64,000 bases of DNA from Casuarina equisetifolia (Eukaryota; Streptophyta; Magnoliopsida; Fagales; Casuarinaceae), in assembly GCA_028551475.1 (NCBI GenBank), contig CM052361.1, positions 2,425,501-2,489,500 of the forward strand. Direction: 5' to 3'. Shown here one piece after another: positions 42,201 to 54,803 of this stretch. The notes beneath the pieces were generated by a model. The model saw only the letters and a program-made list of their open reading frames with translations. It did no database searches and was not told the DNA's origin. The position numbers and the translations under genes were made by a program. Within the stretch, counting starts at the first letter, position 1. Every line of letters starts with the position of its first letter.

Positions 42201-45200
42201 AGCATGCCATAATATTCCTAACATGTTCTCTTAAAAAAAGATCAACATAATGAAATTTACAATCTGTTCATGATAACGGCAATGATTCATTCAGAATGAA
42301 TTTTGTAGTACCAGGAAACTACACATTGACATTTAACTGCACTGAAAGTTTCTTTCAAATAGAAGAGAAATGGAAATAAGTTAGCCCTGCCAAGATGCAC
42401 CAGGAAACCAAAGGAAAAAGGTCAAGTTTTCAGGCAAAAAGACCAAAAAAGTCCCTATCAAAATGTTGACAGTCCGTATGCATATAGATATATATTTATG
42501 GAGCACTACATACAAAGTTCTTGAGACTAATTGTCCTAGACACAATAATTTTCTCCATCGTGGAACTTTTTCAACCCATGCAAAACCCTGGTACTAATGA
42601 AGAACTCTGACTACTATGACATCAAAAAATGCATTAAACATTTATCAAAAGATTGAGGAAATTACTAAGCGGCCATGACAACACATCTGTGTCCTGCCTA
42701 GCAGGCTTCACTAAATCCCTAAATGACAAAAGCGTACACATCAATTAGCAGAATTCAAAAACCAAAAACAGTAGCATACAGGTGCAAAGACAAAATAAGT
42801 AAAGGACATAATCTAAAGAAGAAAATTCTATGAAGAACATACACAGACTACAGAATCTCTTAAACTCCATTGGTACCTGCTTCTGTGAGACTGGAACTTG
42901 ATATTCAGATCAGTGTGTGCAGAATATGAAATGCGCAAGTGACATGAATTAACATGCTCTGGAAGCAAATACCTAAATGTAAGCCAAAAGAACAAGATTA
43001 GCAGATATATTATATTAGTGCCATTCCCAAACTAATTAAGTCCAAAGGGGGAGGCATGAAAACCGGGCATACCTGGGTATGCTTCTTTCATTTAAGGCAT
43101 TCCTTGCTGCAGATGCAGTTTCTGAATCGCTGAATTGGATTAAGGCCTACCAAATGCCTAGAGTATGAATGATATAGCAAGATAGATAAGATCTCAAAAG
43201 ACTGCAATTGCCATCATACCTGGAAACCTGCAGCCTTTTCAAAAGTAGCAATCTTATGCACAAAACCAAAAGCAGAAAACACCTGCACAAAAGGTTCCAA
43301 ATGGTTATGACACCATTGTATCAATATTTTATTAAGGAAAAAGAAAAAATAACTATAAGAAACTAGCTCAGATGAGGATACTATGGAACAAAAGTTAAAA
43401 TCCAAACAGATGAGATATAAGTGCAGAATGACACCTGTACATATATGCGTGACCTTAGAAACGAGTATGACGTACAAGATAATAATTCCAAACTGTTTCC
43501 AACAAAAGAATTTAAATAAGAGATATCACCATCTGCGATTCAATCGATTCCAACAAAAAATAGCACATAATGCTAACTCCGAATAAACTATGAGAAAGAA
43601 AGCAAAATAAACTCTAATGCTGAAGTGTGCAACCGTAATTCCATAGCTATTCACCAAGTTAAACTAAACTTTGGAAACCCAAAGTGATGACCAAGACTTC
43701 AAGGTGATGAGCCTGAAAGGAAAATTTTCAAAGACACTTGCACAAACAAAGAATAGCCAAAACATCATCATCCACAATCTATCCATGAAGAGTTTGTTAA
43801 GATTTGTGTACAGCCCAAGAATGACGACTACATCAAATTGCCAACCCAGTCATGGCATTTAAGCAGCTCCTCAAATTTATGAGGCTTTTAAAAGTACCAG
43901 AAAAACATGTTCTAAACAAGACAAGACAAGACATAGACAAGGCTGTCTTTCATACCATCTTAGACCCATGTTCTGAGGATTCACATACTATACCTAATTA
44001 TCTAACTCATTTTGCAAAGACTTTGATATGTAACTTCAATGATAGCTTTGAGACTGGGCAAAAACTGTGCTAGAGTTAAACGCTTTTCTACTGACATGTT
44101 CCTAAAATCTTAACATCTAACTCTAATGATTGCTTTGAGAATGGCCAAAAAATGTGCTTTAGCTAGACGCCTTTATTCTGTCCAACCAAAAGGAAATAAT
44201 AATGAAATGTACCTGACGTAATGAAAAGTACCACAAACAAATTTTTTATTTACAACATTTCTTGTTCAGTATGTTTACACCTTGTTTCACTAAATTTCTC
44301 TTTAAATACATTTCTTCAACTACATAAAAAAGATTCCTGAAATGTTTGGGCACTGGAAAATTGAAGTTACCGTTAAGTTTTACATTCTCAGAAAGTATAG
44401 ACCTTATATATTCCCTTATTAGAAAAACAGACCTTATATAACTAACGGTATTAATCTAGAAGCTTCTGTCTTTGAGATGAAAGGGGTACAACAAGTTTAT
44501 TTGATATCCACCTTAAAAACACAAATCAACCACTATTTGGAGAGGAAAAAAATACCCAATCAAATCAAAATACCACAGACACAATCACTTAATTGGAATG
44601 AAAAAAAACTAACCCAATCAAAGCCAACGTACCAATGACAACATCTGCCTTACAAAATAAAAATTTAGAAAGGTCATTTGAGCAGTTCATGCCTATTTAA
44701 CAAGTGCATTATTTACTTTATATTAAGATTCATCTAAAAGACAGAAAAGAAACCACTTACCAAGTGAATGACATCAATGCTAACATCACCAGCTTCTACA
44801 CCCTCGATTGTAACCAGCAAGACATTTCCAGGAATATCTCCAGGACTCTTGTTGTTGACAATTTCGTGTCTATTTGAATACTGAATATACACAGTTTTGC
44901 CACGAACTTGAGCAGGTTCAGAAGATGAAGCATAATATGAAACCATTGATATAGCCTGATTTAAATCTGCCTGCAATGTTAATAATTCTATCAATCCATT
45001 TGCAATCCTTGGAGAGTTTGTGCATGTTACAGAAGGGCTCTGGAAAGATAAACACTGCCAACTATTTCCTTCTTTTCAAATTATCCAATTCACCATGATT
45101 TACCATTCCAGACTGACACACAAACGGGATCGAAGATAAATTATTGCAAAATGCATTAAAACCCCAGTCAAGCGCCACAGACAATCAGCTTGACCTCTTA

Positions 45201-45707
45201 ACTTTTCTCTCAGCTCTATGACATTCATTGTAACACTACCTCCGAAATCATCCATAAAAACCAAAAGCCCCCAATTCACCAAAACACAAATCAACGAAGT
45301 CCCTATTTGAACAAGACCCAAACATTTCTCCGCTAAACCGCAATTCAATTAACAAAAACATGTCAACCCACAGAGATAATTACGAACTTTTACACAATGC
45401 AATTCTCCTATAAGCACCAGTAAAATATTACACTGATTCCTCGAATACTCTATGAGGGAACTCCAATTCTTAAACCAAGAGAAAGCAAAACGAAATCGAA
45501 GCAAAAGCTTTAATAGAGGCTTACGAATTCTACAAATGCCTGGTTGCGATTGGCCCCGACGTTGCACTTGGTGTTAACGATCTTGCCGAAGGGCCGGCAG
45601 AGCTCGATGAGCTCTTCCTCGGTGCACTCCCAGGGGAGGTTGCGAAGGTGCAGGACCTTCGAGGGGGTCTGTGTGTAACGGAATTGAGGCTGCCCCGAGG
45701 TAGACAT
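39266..45707 (-). CDS. PTB: polypyrimidine tract-binding protein (PTB/hnRNP I type)
   Basis: Ten exons on the minus strand: 45707-45525, 44970-44761, 43282-43220, 43146-43073, 42972-42877, 41593-41536, 41470-41366, 41280-41199, 40104-39992 and 39760-39266. They join in frame to 492 residues. Three RRM domains are visible: about 17-93 (KVLHLRNLPWECTEEEL), 110-190 (VLLVTIEG to ALIQFSD) and 244-320 (VLLASIENMQYAVT to LHLSYSRHTDLN). The C-terminal 150 residues, all in the last exon, are Pro/Gly/Ala/Ser-rich low complexity and longer than in the Arabidopsis PTB1/PTB2 proteins I recall. Plant PTBs bind pyrimidine-rich RNA, steer alternative splicing in the nucleus and are also found in phloem RNA-protein complexes. 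Introns 2 (1478 bases) and 5 (1283 bases) are large. The gene is head-to-head with the KH-protein gene. Confidence 0.96.
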
Positions 45708-46640
45708 TAAGGGTTTCCGGTAAAAATGAAAATAGACGCTGTTTGGCTATCGGGAAAGTGAACGAATGTTCCGAGGAAAGTTCGGGCTCTAGGTCGACCT
45801 CGGTAGTAATCTGATGTATTTTATAAGGGAACCTAGAATGACCAATTTACCAATCTATCCTTCCCGGCACTTTTTATTATTGCTATTTCCTTTAAATAAC
45901 CTAAAAAGCTAAGTTTCTTTTCTTTTCTTTTTTTTTTTTCTCTCTTTTTAGATGAAAGACCGATTTAGAGAATTTCATTAAGAAAGATAAAGAGCCTCGA
46001 ACTTAACTACTCATGTGCTGGAACTTTAATTTTTTTTAACACATTTATTTTAAGAGTGTTGAACATAAAACTAATAAATTCCACTAAGCTGTTAAGATTC
46101 ATATTATTAAATAGTTCATTTAAATTTAATCTTTTATATAAATTATAATTTATCTATAACTTTGTGATTTAATTATAATTACTATTGTTGTTATTATTTG
46201 GAGTGTTTCTGTTATTGGCGTAATAACAAAAAGTCAATAAAACTTTGATTTTTAAATTCATTACAGAATTTCAAAATGTTTTCTTTTTGTGTGTATATAA
46301 AAAATAAAAAAGTTTATGATTTAATTAACAATAAATATTAATTAGAATTAAAATATTTTAAGTTTAATATTTAATTACCTTATCTATTATTTAACTAAAA
46401 AAACCAAAATTAAAACAATATGTGCATTGAATAAAAATTAGGACAATTCGTTTTATGAATAAAATGTTTGACAATGATTTATGTTTTAGTATACATATAA
46501 GGATACTAATACAAAAAGGAAAAAGAACAGGGATGAATTTATGTAATTGCTACAATCATGGGGTGAGCTTGTAGTTATGGAAAGTCGGAGGCTTGGGGAA
46601 CAAAATAATCGGAAGAATAGCGAAATAAAGCAGGTTGGTC
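45708..46640. promoter_or_regulatory. shared intergenic region between PTB (-) and KH-protein (+) genes
   Basis: Under 1 kb separates the PTB start codon from the probable leader of the divergent KH gene. The middle is very AT-rich with no ORF. A telo-box-like AAACCCTAA sits at 46643-46651 next to the KH leader; such boxes are common near starts of genes for RNA-handling proteins. I see no clear TATA box facing either side. Confidence 0.45.
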
Positions 46641-46642
46641 AA

Positions 46643-46651
46643 AAACCCTAA
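46643..46651 (+). promoter_or_regulatory. telo-box-like AAACCCTAA
   Basis: An exact AAACCCTAA word in the proximal promoter or first leader exon of the KH gene. Known plant telo-boxes have this core; activity here is not shown. Confidence 0.45.
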
Positions 46652-47630
46652 AAACAAAAGGCAGGGCTCGCACCCAGCGGATTTTCCCTTTATGCAAGCT
46701 CTTCTCAGACTCATCCTCTCTAAGGTCTATCCCCAAATTTCACCTCTTCTGCCTCAATTTCCTCCTATTTACCAGCCTCTTCCTGTTCTTCGTAAATCTA
46801 GTTCTTGTAGTTGGTCTAGATTGCTTAGATCTGCGATTTGATTTACAGTTGATTTGCGTGTTCTGGATTTCTTCGGTTACCTATCGGTGGTAGTTTTACT
46901 GGTCGACGAAAAGGTTCACGCTTTGCTCTTATCTATTTTCTGTTTGATTTGATGGAAACTCTTTGGTCGGAGTTCCCGGGAAACTGTTGTCCTTGAAGAC
47001 TCTAGAATCTTGTTGTATCGGGGGTCCAAGTTAGGATTTTTTTTTTCTTAACCCTCGTCAAGCTTTCTGAAAATTTGGTGGACCTAAGTTTTTCTGTTTT
47101 CTGATTCTTGGAAATTCTTGCTTTTTTATGCAAATATTAATTTTAGTGTGGTACTGAAGTTTCACTTCGGATTGTGTTTTGGGTTCAGTTGGTCATATGC
47201 AGGTGTTGGACCTTGAATGCGTCTGTTCAATGTCCTCCTTGATAGAGTTTTTGTTTTCTGTTTGATTGAAATATGTGAGCCATATGTCTGAGTTTATCGG
47301 AGTCTTTGGAGAGTGTCATTGTAACAAGAATGGTAGAGTTAATTGTGTGCATCTCAATTGTATTTGTGATGCCCATATTAGTTTAAATGAAGTTCTGATC
47401 ATTGCTTAGACTAGATTATGACTAATGATTTGCTGTTTAGGTATCGTGTAACTGATGGTTTAGGGCTCTTGTCAGGGATAGTGAGTATAGTGCGTATTTA
47501 GTTGTCGTAAGAGTTTCTAAAGTTTTGGAATGGTCAATCCACGAAGTTGTTTTGAGCCTTTTTTTTTCTGAGTATTTTCTTACCTGTTATGTGCTTTGAT
47601 TTGATAACAGATATCAAGCAAATTTTTCTG

Positions 47631-50255
47631 ATGGCTGGTCAGAGGAATACTTATGGTAAGCGAACCCATTCTCAGTCTGACTATTCTGACAATGGAGGAA
47701 ATAAAAGGAGAAATCCTGGTGATGATAGAGACCAATTTGTTATAGATTCAGAAGATACTGTATACCGATATCTGTGCCCTGTAAGAAAGATTGGAAGTGT
47801 TATCGGTAGGGGAGGGGAAATTGTCAAGCAGTTGAGAGCTGACACGAAGTCAAAGATTAGGATTGGGGAGACTGTGCCTGGATGTGATGAACGTGTTGTT
47901 ACGATCTACAGCTCCAGTGATGAGACCAATGCTCTTGAAGATGGTGGTGATTATGTTTGTCCCGCACAGGATGCTCTTTTCAGGGTACATGACAGAGTTG
48001 TTGCTGAAGATCTGCATGGTGATGAGGAATCTGATGGAGGTCACCAGGTTACTGCTCGTCTTCTTGTTCCCTCTGATCAGATTGGTTGTGTCATTGGTAA
48101 AGGTGGACAGATAGTTCAGAATATACGTAGTGAGACTGGAGCCCAAATTCGCATTCTTAAGGATGAACATTTGCCTCCGTGTGCCTTGAGCTCTGATGAG
48201 CTTGTTCAGGTAAAGGGGAAGATTATATCCAGAATAGCCTTATCTTGCTTGGACTTGTGCATAATACTTTAATTTCTGTGCTTTTGTTGTTGTGTTTTTT
48301 TAGGTGAATAAACGTAATTGTTGTAGTGCTGGGATGAGAAGGGAAAAGCCGTATAACTTGGATTGCTTATTTGTTGCTTCATTTGTGTTATGTGCTGTAG
48401 ATAACTGGGGAGGCTCCAGTTGTGAAAAAGGCCCTGTCTCAAATTGCATCTCGCCTTCATGATAACCCATCCCGATCTCAGCATTTGCTTACTTCTGCTG
48501 TCGCCAATGTCTATGCCTCTGGTGGTTCACTTATGGGTCCAACTGCTGGTGCCCCAATTGTGGGCATAGCTCCACTGATGGGTCCTTATGGAGGATACAA
48601 GGGTGATACTGGAGACTGGTCCCGCTCTCTGTACTCAGCCCCGAGGGATGAAGCATCTTCAAAAGAATTTTCCCTTCGCATAGTTTGCCCTACTGGAAAT
48701 ATTGGAGGTGTGATCGGCAAGGGTGGTGTGATAATCAATCAGATCAGACAAGAATCAGGGGCTGTCATTAAAGTTGATAGTTCAGCCACTGAAGGAGATG
48801 ATTGCTTAATAACTATTTCAGCAAAGGAGGTAAAGTATTTCCATTGTTTTGGCATGTCTTGTGTTGGTATTTATGTTGATCTTGCATTATTGGTCTGATG
48901 ACTCCAACACTTTGCTACAGTTCTTTGAAGACACATATTCTCCTACCATAGAAGCAGCTGTGCGTTTGCAACCCAGGTGCAGTGAGAAGGTTGAAAGAGA
49001 CTCGGGAGTTATCTCATTCACAACCCGCCTACTTGTGCCAACTTCACGAATTGGCTGCCTTATTGGTAAAGGAGGAGCTATTGTAACTGAGATGAGGAGA
49101 CTTACCAAAGCTAATATCCGCATACTCTCCAAGGAGAACCTTCCAAAAGTTGCTTCTGAGGATGATGAGATGGTGCAGGTAAAAGATTGATCTAGTTCTT
49201 GGAGATTTGCATTTTATAATTCTTAGTTCACTGCTTCATTTCTTTTTTATGAATACTAATTTTTGCTGATAATCAGATTGCTGGAGACCTTGACGTTGCC
49301 AAGGATGCTCTCATGCAAGTTGTCACCCGGTTGAGAGCAAATCTATTTGATAGAGAGGGTGCAGTGTCTACATTTCTTCCTGTCCTACCATATCTGCCTA
49401 TGTCGGCAGATGGTTCTGATGGTTTCAACTATGACAATAGAGATGGCAAAAGACATGGTCGTGGGCATTCTTATTCTAGTAGTTATGGTGGTTCAAGTGA
49501 TTTGGCAGCTGCTGACAGTTATGGAAGTTATGGTGGCTCACAGGTAGTTTTTAGCCTTTTACATATATGTATAACAACCTACTACCTTTTAGAAGAAATT
49601 TTGGCCTTTGTTTCCATGTTTACACTGGAGAAGCTGACTTTATTGCGGACATTCCTCCTTTTGTGTTTCCATTTCCTTCATATTAGTCCTGCTATGGACG
49701 GGGATATTCATTCAGTGCTATGAAGCATGTTGGTCAATTGCATTGATGCTCAAGCCTTTCTTTCTGTTGGAATGGTAATATTGCTATTATTTTTCAGATT
49801 GGAGGTAGTGGCAGTGCTTATGGAGCTTATGGAGGTCATCCTTCAGGACGTCCTGGTAATTCTGGGTAAGAATTTCTTTCCAAAGTTCTCTCTGTACAAC
49901 CGTCTGTCCTTTCTTTTTGTCTTTGCATGTATTTTATTAATTATTATTTGGTGGTAGCTTCTATTTTGACTTTATTGGGTGCTTGAGGTTGACAGCCAAT
50001 TTAAATGCTTTGGTTAAACCTCTGTGACTGCAAATCCATAAAGCTTCTAATCACTTTTCTTGGTGATTGAACTCCGTGTCTGTTTATTAGATTTTTTTTC
50101 CCCCTTATGTATCTGTGTTGCAAGTTTCTAGTGTCAGGCTTGTGAGCAGTGGTTTCAGTGATTAGATATCAAAACTCCTAGAGCCTGATTTACTTTTTGT
50201 TAGCAGGTTGTCAGGGCAGAACCCTGTTTCTCGTCGGAGAAACTATGGTTACTAG
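47631..50255 (+). CDS. four-KH-domain RNA-binding protein (poly(C)-binding/hnRNP K-like, At5g15270 type)
   Basis: Six coding exons, 47631-48209, 48401-48829, 48921-49178, 49277-49543, 49798-49865 and 50207-50255, join in frame to 549 residues. Four KH domains each carry the RNA-gripping loop: GRGG at 59-62, then GKGG at 156-159, 299-302 and 385-388. Repeated signatures are RIGSVIG-like and IGCVIGKGGQIVQNIR. The last 100 residues are Gly/Tyr/Ser-rich (SYSSSYGGSSD, GAYGGHPSGRPG) and end RRRNYGY. The order and the end match, from memory, the Arabidopsis At5g15270 group, relatives of HEN4 and RCF3, which act in nuclear RNA processing. The ATG at 47631 is chosen because MAGQRNTYGKR is the conserved start. 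A leader-intron acceptor (GATAACAG) lies at 47603-47610, so 46.65-47.6 kb is leader and leader intron. Confidence 0.95.
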
Positions 50256-53200
50256 AGTTTGTTGATGGGTACCTGCAGGTAGACTATAGTTTTCCTTCAT
50301 CATTTTCTTGTCTATTGATGTAACTTGGTATTTCCTCTAACCTAGCCCCATCTCATATTAGCATATGGCAGTTTGATAACGTAACCTGTCCAGTCTCCCT
50401 CTGTACAGAATTCTGATGCTCTTGTTTTCCCTTGTTGCCTTTCCCTTCCCATCAAAACAGCTGAGATCTGTGAAGCCTGAAGCCAGCCTACTGCCTCTTT
50501 TGACGAAGCCTTCTGCCTTAACCGGAAGACCAGATGAACCAGGGTTTGACATATGCCTACCTTGAGGCTTCTACATAGAGTGGAGAACTTCTACACATTT
50601 AGACTTGCCAATGTCCATGACACCAAATTTACCAAGCTTAATCTTGCGCACCCAAGAACCTATATCTCCGGATTGCCTACATTTCTGCTTTTGTTCCATT
50701 TCACATTTCTTTAAACTGAAAATCTTGTTGCTTCCAGCCTCCAGAAGCTGTATTAGTGGTGGAATTTATATATCTGACAGTTCTCAGCTCTGTAGTTTGA
50801 TCTTTTGTGGCTCTTTCTTTAATTACCTGGAATTTAGTTGATCCTCTGAAACTAGAAGGGTTACATCGTGAACCTCACGCTATCTCAATGTCAGTACTTG
50901 TATTTATCCCTGTGCCTCTAAAGCTGATGTCAAGTCGCTCCTACTTTTGTCATAGGCTATTAGTTGTGATATCCATCAGTATCTGTGGAAGTTGAGAACT
51001 TGATTGAATATTTGAAAGCTGTCTTTATTTGGTGAGCCAATGGAACTGCTTAAAACAGTATTGTGATGCATAAATAATACCAATGCATCAGAAAAATACT
51101 AGGTAGTTGTTGGGTATCTGATATTGCTTCTCTTTCAGCTTTATTAATACAGAATGGCCAAAGCAGCAAACTGAATGCTGAGAATTTTGTATGCAGTTTC
51201 ATTGGCTTGCTGGTACTTTAATTTCTAAGTCTAATATTTGGTGATACTGATGGAATCCATAACTAAAGAGTAGGGACGCCAACATTTTTAGTGTCATGTT
51301 GTCTGGCAATTTTTGTGCATGTTCAGGTAAAGATTGGAAGTTGACCTAAGTGGCGTGTTGCATGCCATTTGAAGGATGGTTGGTTCTTCGTACATGCCGT
51401 GGGAGGCTGATATGGAGATTTTGTTGATGGCGTTGATGGTTCCTGTGATGGGTGAGTTCTCTTAACTAATCCGAGTCTATTGCAGCTCATTTGGCAGACT
51501 TTATGAGAACCCCCTTCAAAGAAGGCAGGTATGATTTCCAACTAAGAAACATTCAGAAGAGGTAAAGATCTCCGCCTTTCACTTTTTTGCTTGCCATTAG
51601 CTTTTATATCGCTTTTCCTTTATGTATTAGAATCATTGCGCCATTCCTTCAATTGCCGGTTGTTTTGTTCTTCTTGGTGGTGTTTACGAGGGCCAGGCAA
51701 AGTGTACAATCCATCCAAGTTGGCTTCTCTCGTCTCGAAACTGTTATATGGTTTGATAGAAGCTGCTGATATTACTGCATTATATATTCATTGGACTAAA
51801 ATTGAGGCATGAGCCCTATGCTCGAAACTACTAAACTCAGTTCCTACAGGCCTTGATGCTTCCTCTTTGCTGTGATTTTAAGACTCATTGGAGATGAATG
51901 ATCGCCTCCCAACTCGTGAATCCGCCTCCTGACAACTTACCAGACACCAAATACACTTGCAATTTATGATACAGAAGCGAAACAAAATGTTAAAAACTAT
52001 ACCCCAGTGAGATGCATCCTTCAAAATCCAAAACGTGATACTCATGCAAAAAATCGTCTGGTCTTGTTTGAGCACGCGACAGAAACTGATGGGCAAAAGT
52101 GGTTTTGCTGGGTTCACGTGAGCCTGTGAAAGTAGTGCTACAGTATAGGGTCAGTACGACGCTGGTAGCTACGTACACCTAAGAGCAATGCAAGCCTCTA
52201 TTTCATTTTGAGTTTGGCTCTCAAGTGGACGAAATGAACATATCGTGGGCTCCCTATCTGTCGATCATGTGATGGGATTCAATTTGTGGTGGCAGCATGT
52301 TCGAAGAAATAAGTGAATAGCTAAAAGGGCATAAAATGTAAGGCCATGGGTAGAAAGTCTTAAGAGAAATCATAGCAGGACGATCTTTTAGTCCTTTTTG
52401 TAAGTTCTGTCATCTGACCATGGTAATCTTTGTGTAGCTTCTTAGGAATCGATATCAGTCGTCTCGGGGTTGGAATTGTTGCAGGTATTGGTCCACCAGG
52501 ATCCCTTGTCTGTACCTTTGTGATCACCGAAAGATTCTACATACTATTTTGTACAGAGCCTTCTACTGCTACATAATAAATTTTGATAATTATGAGTATT
52601 TGGTAAGAATCAATTCTTGTACGTGGTTCCAGCGGCCTGCAAATTCAACTGATTTACTGCCATAGATTCAACTAATAATTGCTAGCTGATGATGACAAAG
52701 TGAGAGGTAAAATGAGCAGAGTAGGTCTTAATGAACAAAGTCAAGCTATGATTCAGTTCAAAGGTGATAACTTAAACTGAGTAATACAGCCATCCAAAAG
52801 GAATAGGAGAAGCCAATGTATATCAAAATGGATCTTAAAATCTAACTAACAAAATTTTCATTCAACTTCCTGTGAATTTCGAGCCTTGAAACGTTCTAGA
52901 CAAACGAGGTTTTAAGAGTAGCTTAACCAATTGATATGACATTGACGACGTCAAAACCAGCCATGCCTTCGTACTCCCTACTAGTTGGGTGTCTAAATGA
53001 ATGCTCCTGGGTGATGGGCCTTAGAAATGGATCAATACTTGAACCATGACTCCTACTGAATACGATGTAGTTCGAACAATCTAGCAGAAATAATTGGTGC
53101 GAGACTCAATTGTTTGGAAACGATGTACTTTGCACTAGCTTTTTCTTGCACAGCTGAATTCTCTTTAGAGAAGCTGCCAAAGGGTCTAAAAGCCTTCAAA

Positions 53201-53600
53201 AGCTAAATCAGAAGAATCTTTTTACATCTAAACTTTACAAAAGGGTTCTCAACTTGTACATGAGCAAATCCAAGACATCCACGGGCATATAGTAACAATA
53301 ATGTCGTAAGTTTGCCCCCACCTAACTTGGTCCCTCCGGCTTGATGGTTCGAGTTTGCTGTTTACTTTTTGTAAAGAAAAAAGGTTTGCCATGTCTTAAA
53401 AGCCTATTATGGTGCCTATGATCCTAGTGCTCCCTCATAGAAGATGCTTGTGAAACCAGTCAGAAGGAGAAGGCGATGAAGACGGTGGTGGGCATCCATA
53501 TCCATAAGTAAGTTGATGGCGATGGATCCTTAGGGTTAGTCTCTCTTGGTTTGGGAGCCATGCAATATCACATCCAACGTTTTTGAGCCGTCCAAATTAT
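50256..53600 (+). other. 3' UTR of the KH gene and downstream DNA with splice-like sites
   Basis: No coding frame is recognised. CAG/GTAGAC at 50278 and TGTACAG at about 50408 could bound a 3' UTR intron. Near 51480-51530 a short stretch is flanked by TATTGCAG and GGCAG/GTATGA, like an internal exon. These suggest alternative long 3' ends or a noncoding transcript, not a new protein gene. Nothing recognisable lies at 51.6-53.6 kb. Confidence 0.35.
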
Positions 53601-53770
53601 TCATTTTTTTTTCTTCTCTTACTCTATTTCAGGAAGGACAGAAGTTAGACAGCTCTAGAGGCTAGGCCTGTGAATTCCGTACAGAAAAACTGACTGCATC
53701 TCTTTTTCAGAGCAACTAGATAGCATCATTAATACTCAGTTGCCACGCCGATAGTCTCAGTGCTGTTCTT

Positions 53771-53776
53771 TATAAA
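53771..53776 (+). promoter_or_regulatory. TATA box upstream of MIR169
   Basis: TTCTTTATAAACAACC is about 345 bases before the mature miRNA. It is a plausible core promoter for the primary transcript. Confidence 0.45.
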
Positions 53777-54104
53777 CAACCAGTAGAGGTAGCCTGCTGG
53801 TTTGTCCATGCCCTGTCAAGAGGGCCTTCAGTCCAATCCACTGCTTTCTCTCTCCCTGTTCCGGCTGTCCCTTTGGGACTTTTTAGCTGGGGGGTTTTCT
53901 GTTCTCTTTATTCACCAGGGAAGTTCTTCTTTCTCCTTTGGGAAAGCTTCTGGATCTGTCCATCCTCGAGTTTATATGGTAGCTGTGCTCCAGTTCGTTG
54001 GTTGGGTAGTCGGATGTCTGGCTCTTAGATGGAAAACAAATGACTGATTGGTGGGCCTGTTTTATGGTGCTTTCTTTCATCCTAAGTCTTGCATGTGGAA
54101 ATGA

Positions 54105-54266
54105 GGTCGTGTAGTGCAGCCAAGGATGACTTGCCGACAACTCTCAGATGCCATAACAGGATCATGTATCTATCACTAAGCCTGTGTTTACACCAGTATA
54201 TTCATGATCAGAAATGTTCGTGATTGAGCTGATCGGCAAGTCGTCCTTGGCTATATAACTGCCTCC
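54105..54266 (+). ncRNA. MIR169: MIR169 precursor hairpin
   Basis: The 5' arm carries CAGCCAAGGATGACTTGCC from 54117 (21-nt mature form 54117-54137), identical over this stretch to plant miR169. The 3' arm at 54233-54253 reads TCGGCAAGTCGTCCTTGGCT and pairs with it almost perfectly, with one G-U pair; 54235-54255 is the star strand. The loop is about 95 bases, in the known size range of MIR169 loops, and the lower stem continues for some bases on both sides. miR169 guides cleavage of NF-YA (HAP2) mRNAs and is tied to drought, nitrogen and flowering responses. Mature form and duplex are seen directly; the primary transcript limits are not. Confidence 0.95.
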
Positions 54267-54775
54267 TTTTCTCATGCTAGATTTACGATGATAATTTCAA
54301 TTATGATGCCGGTGGTGCAGATGGTCGGTTTTGGTATTTCCTTTGGTGTTCGTAGTGGATGATTAGTGAACATGCTGCCATTGCAGGTTTTGCATTTGCT
54401 TATCTGCATGTGTTGCTGCTGCTGTATGTCGGCTTCAGGCTGCTTTCCACTTCATGACATGACAAGCTTCTTATAACTATCTTGATTGTTCTTTGACATC
54501 CACATTATAGGAGATTTAGTTTATAACAAGCAGTTCCTTACGATTTATTTGCTTTTGAAAAGGAATGGAGGTTCATCTATTTAGACATAAATCAGAACAG
54601 GCAGTGGATCATAATTTAAAAACACTTAAGTTCCAAAACTGGTTGATTTAGTGGTTGATGGTCTGGTTAAACAACTTAAACGATGTTAGGAAATGTTTGG
54701 GCAGCCATTAATATTGTCTGTTTGAAATTTACTTTTTTCCTAGGTTCATTTCACAAAAAATCCTTGTCAAATAAC

Positions 54776-54803
54776 AATAATAATAATAATAATAATAATA
54801 ATA
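54776..54803 (+). repeat. (AAT)n microsatellite
   Basis: Nine uninterrupted AAT units; a likely polymorphic marker. Confidence 0.85.
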
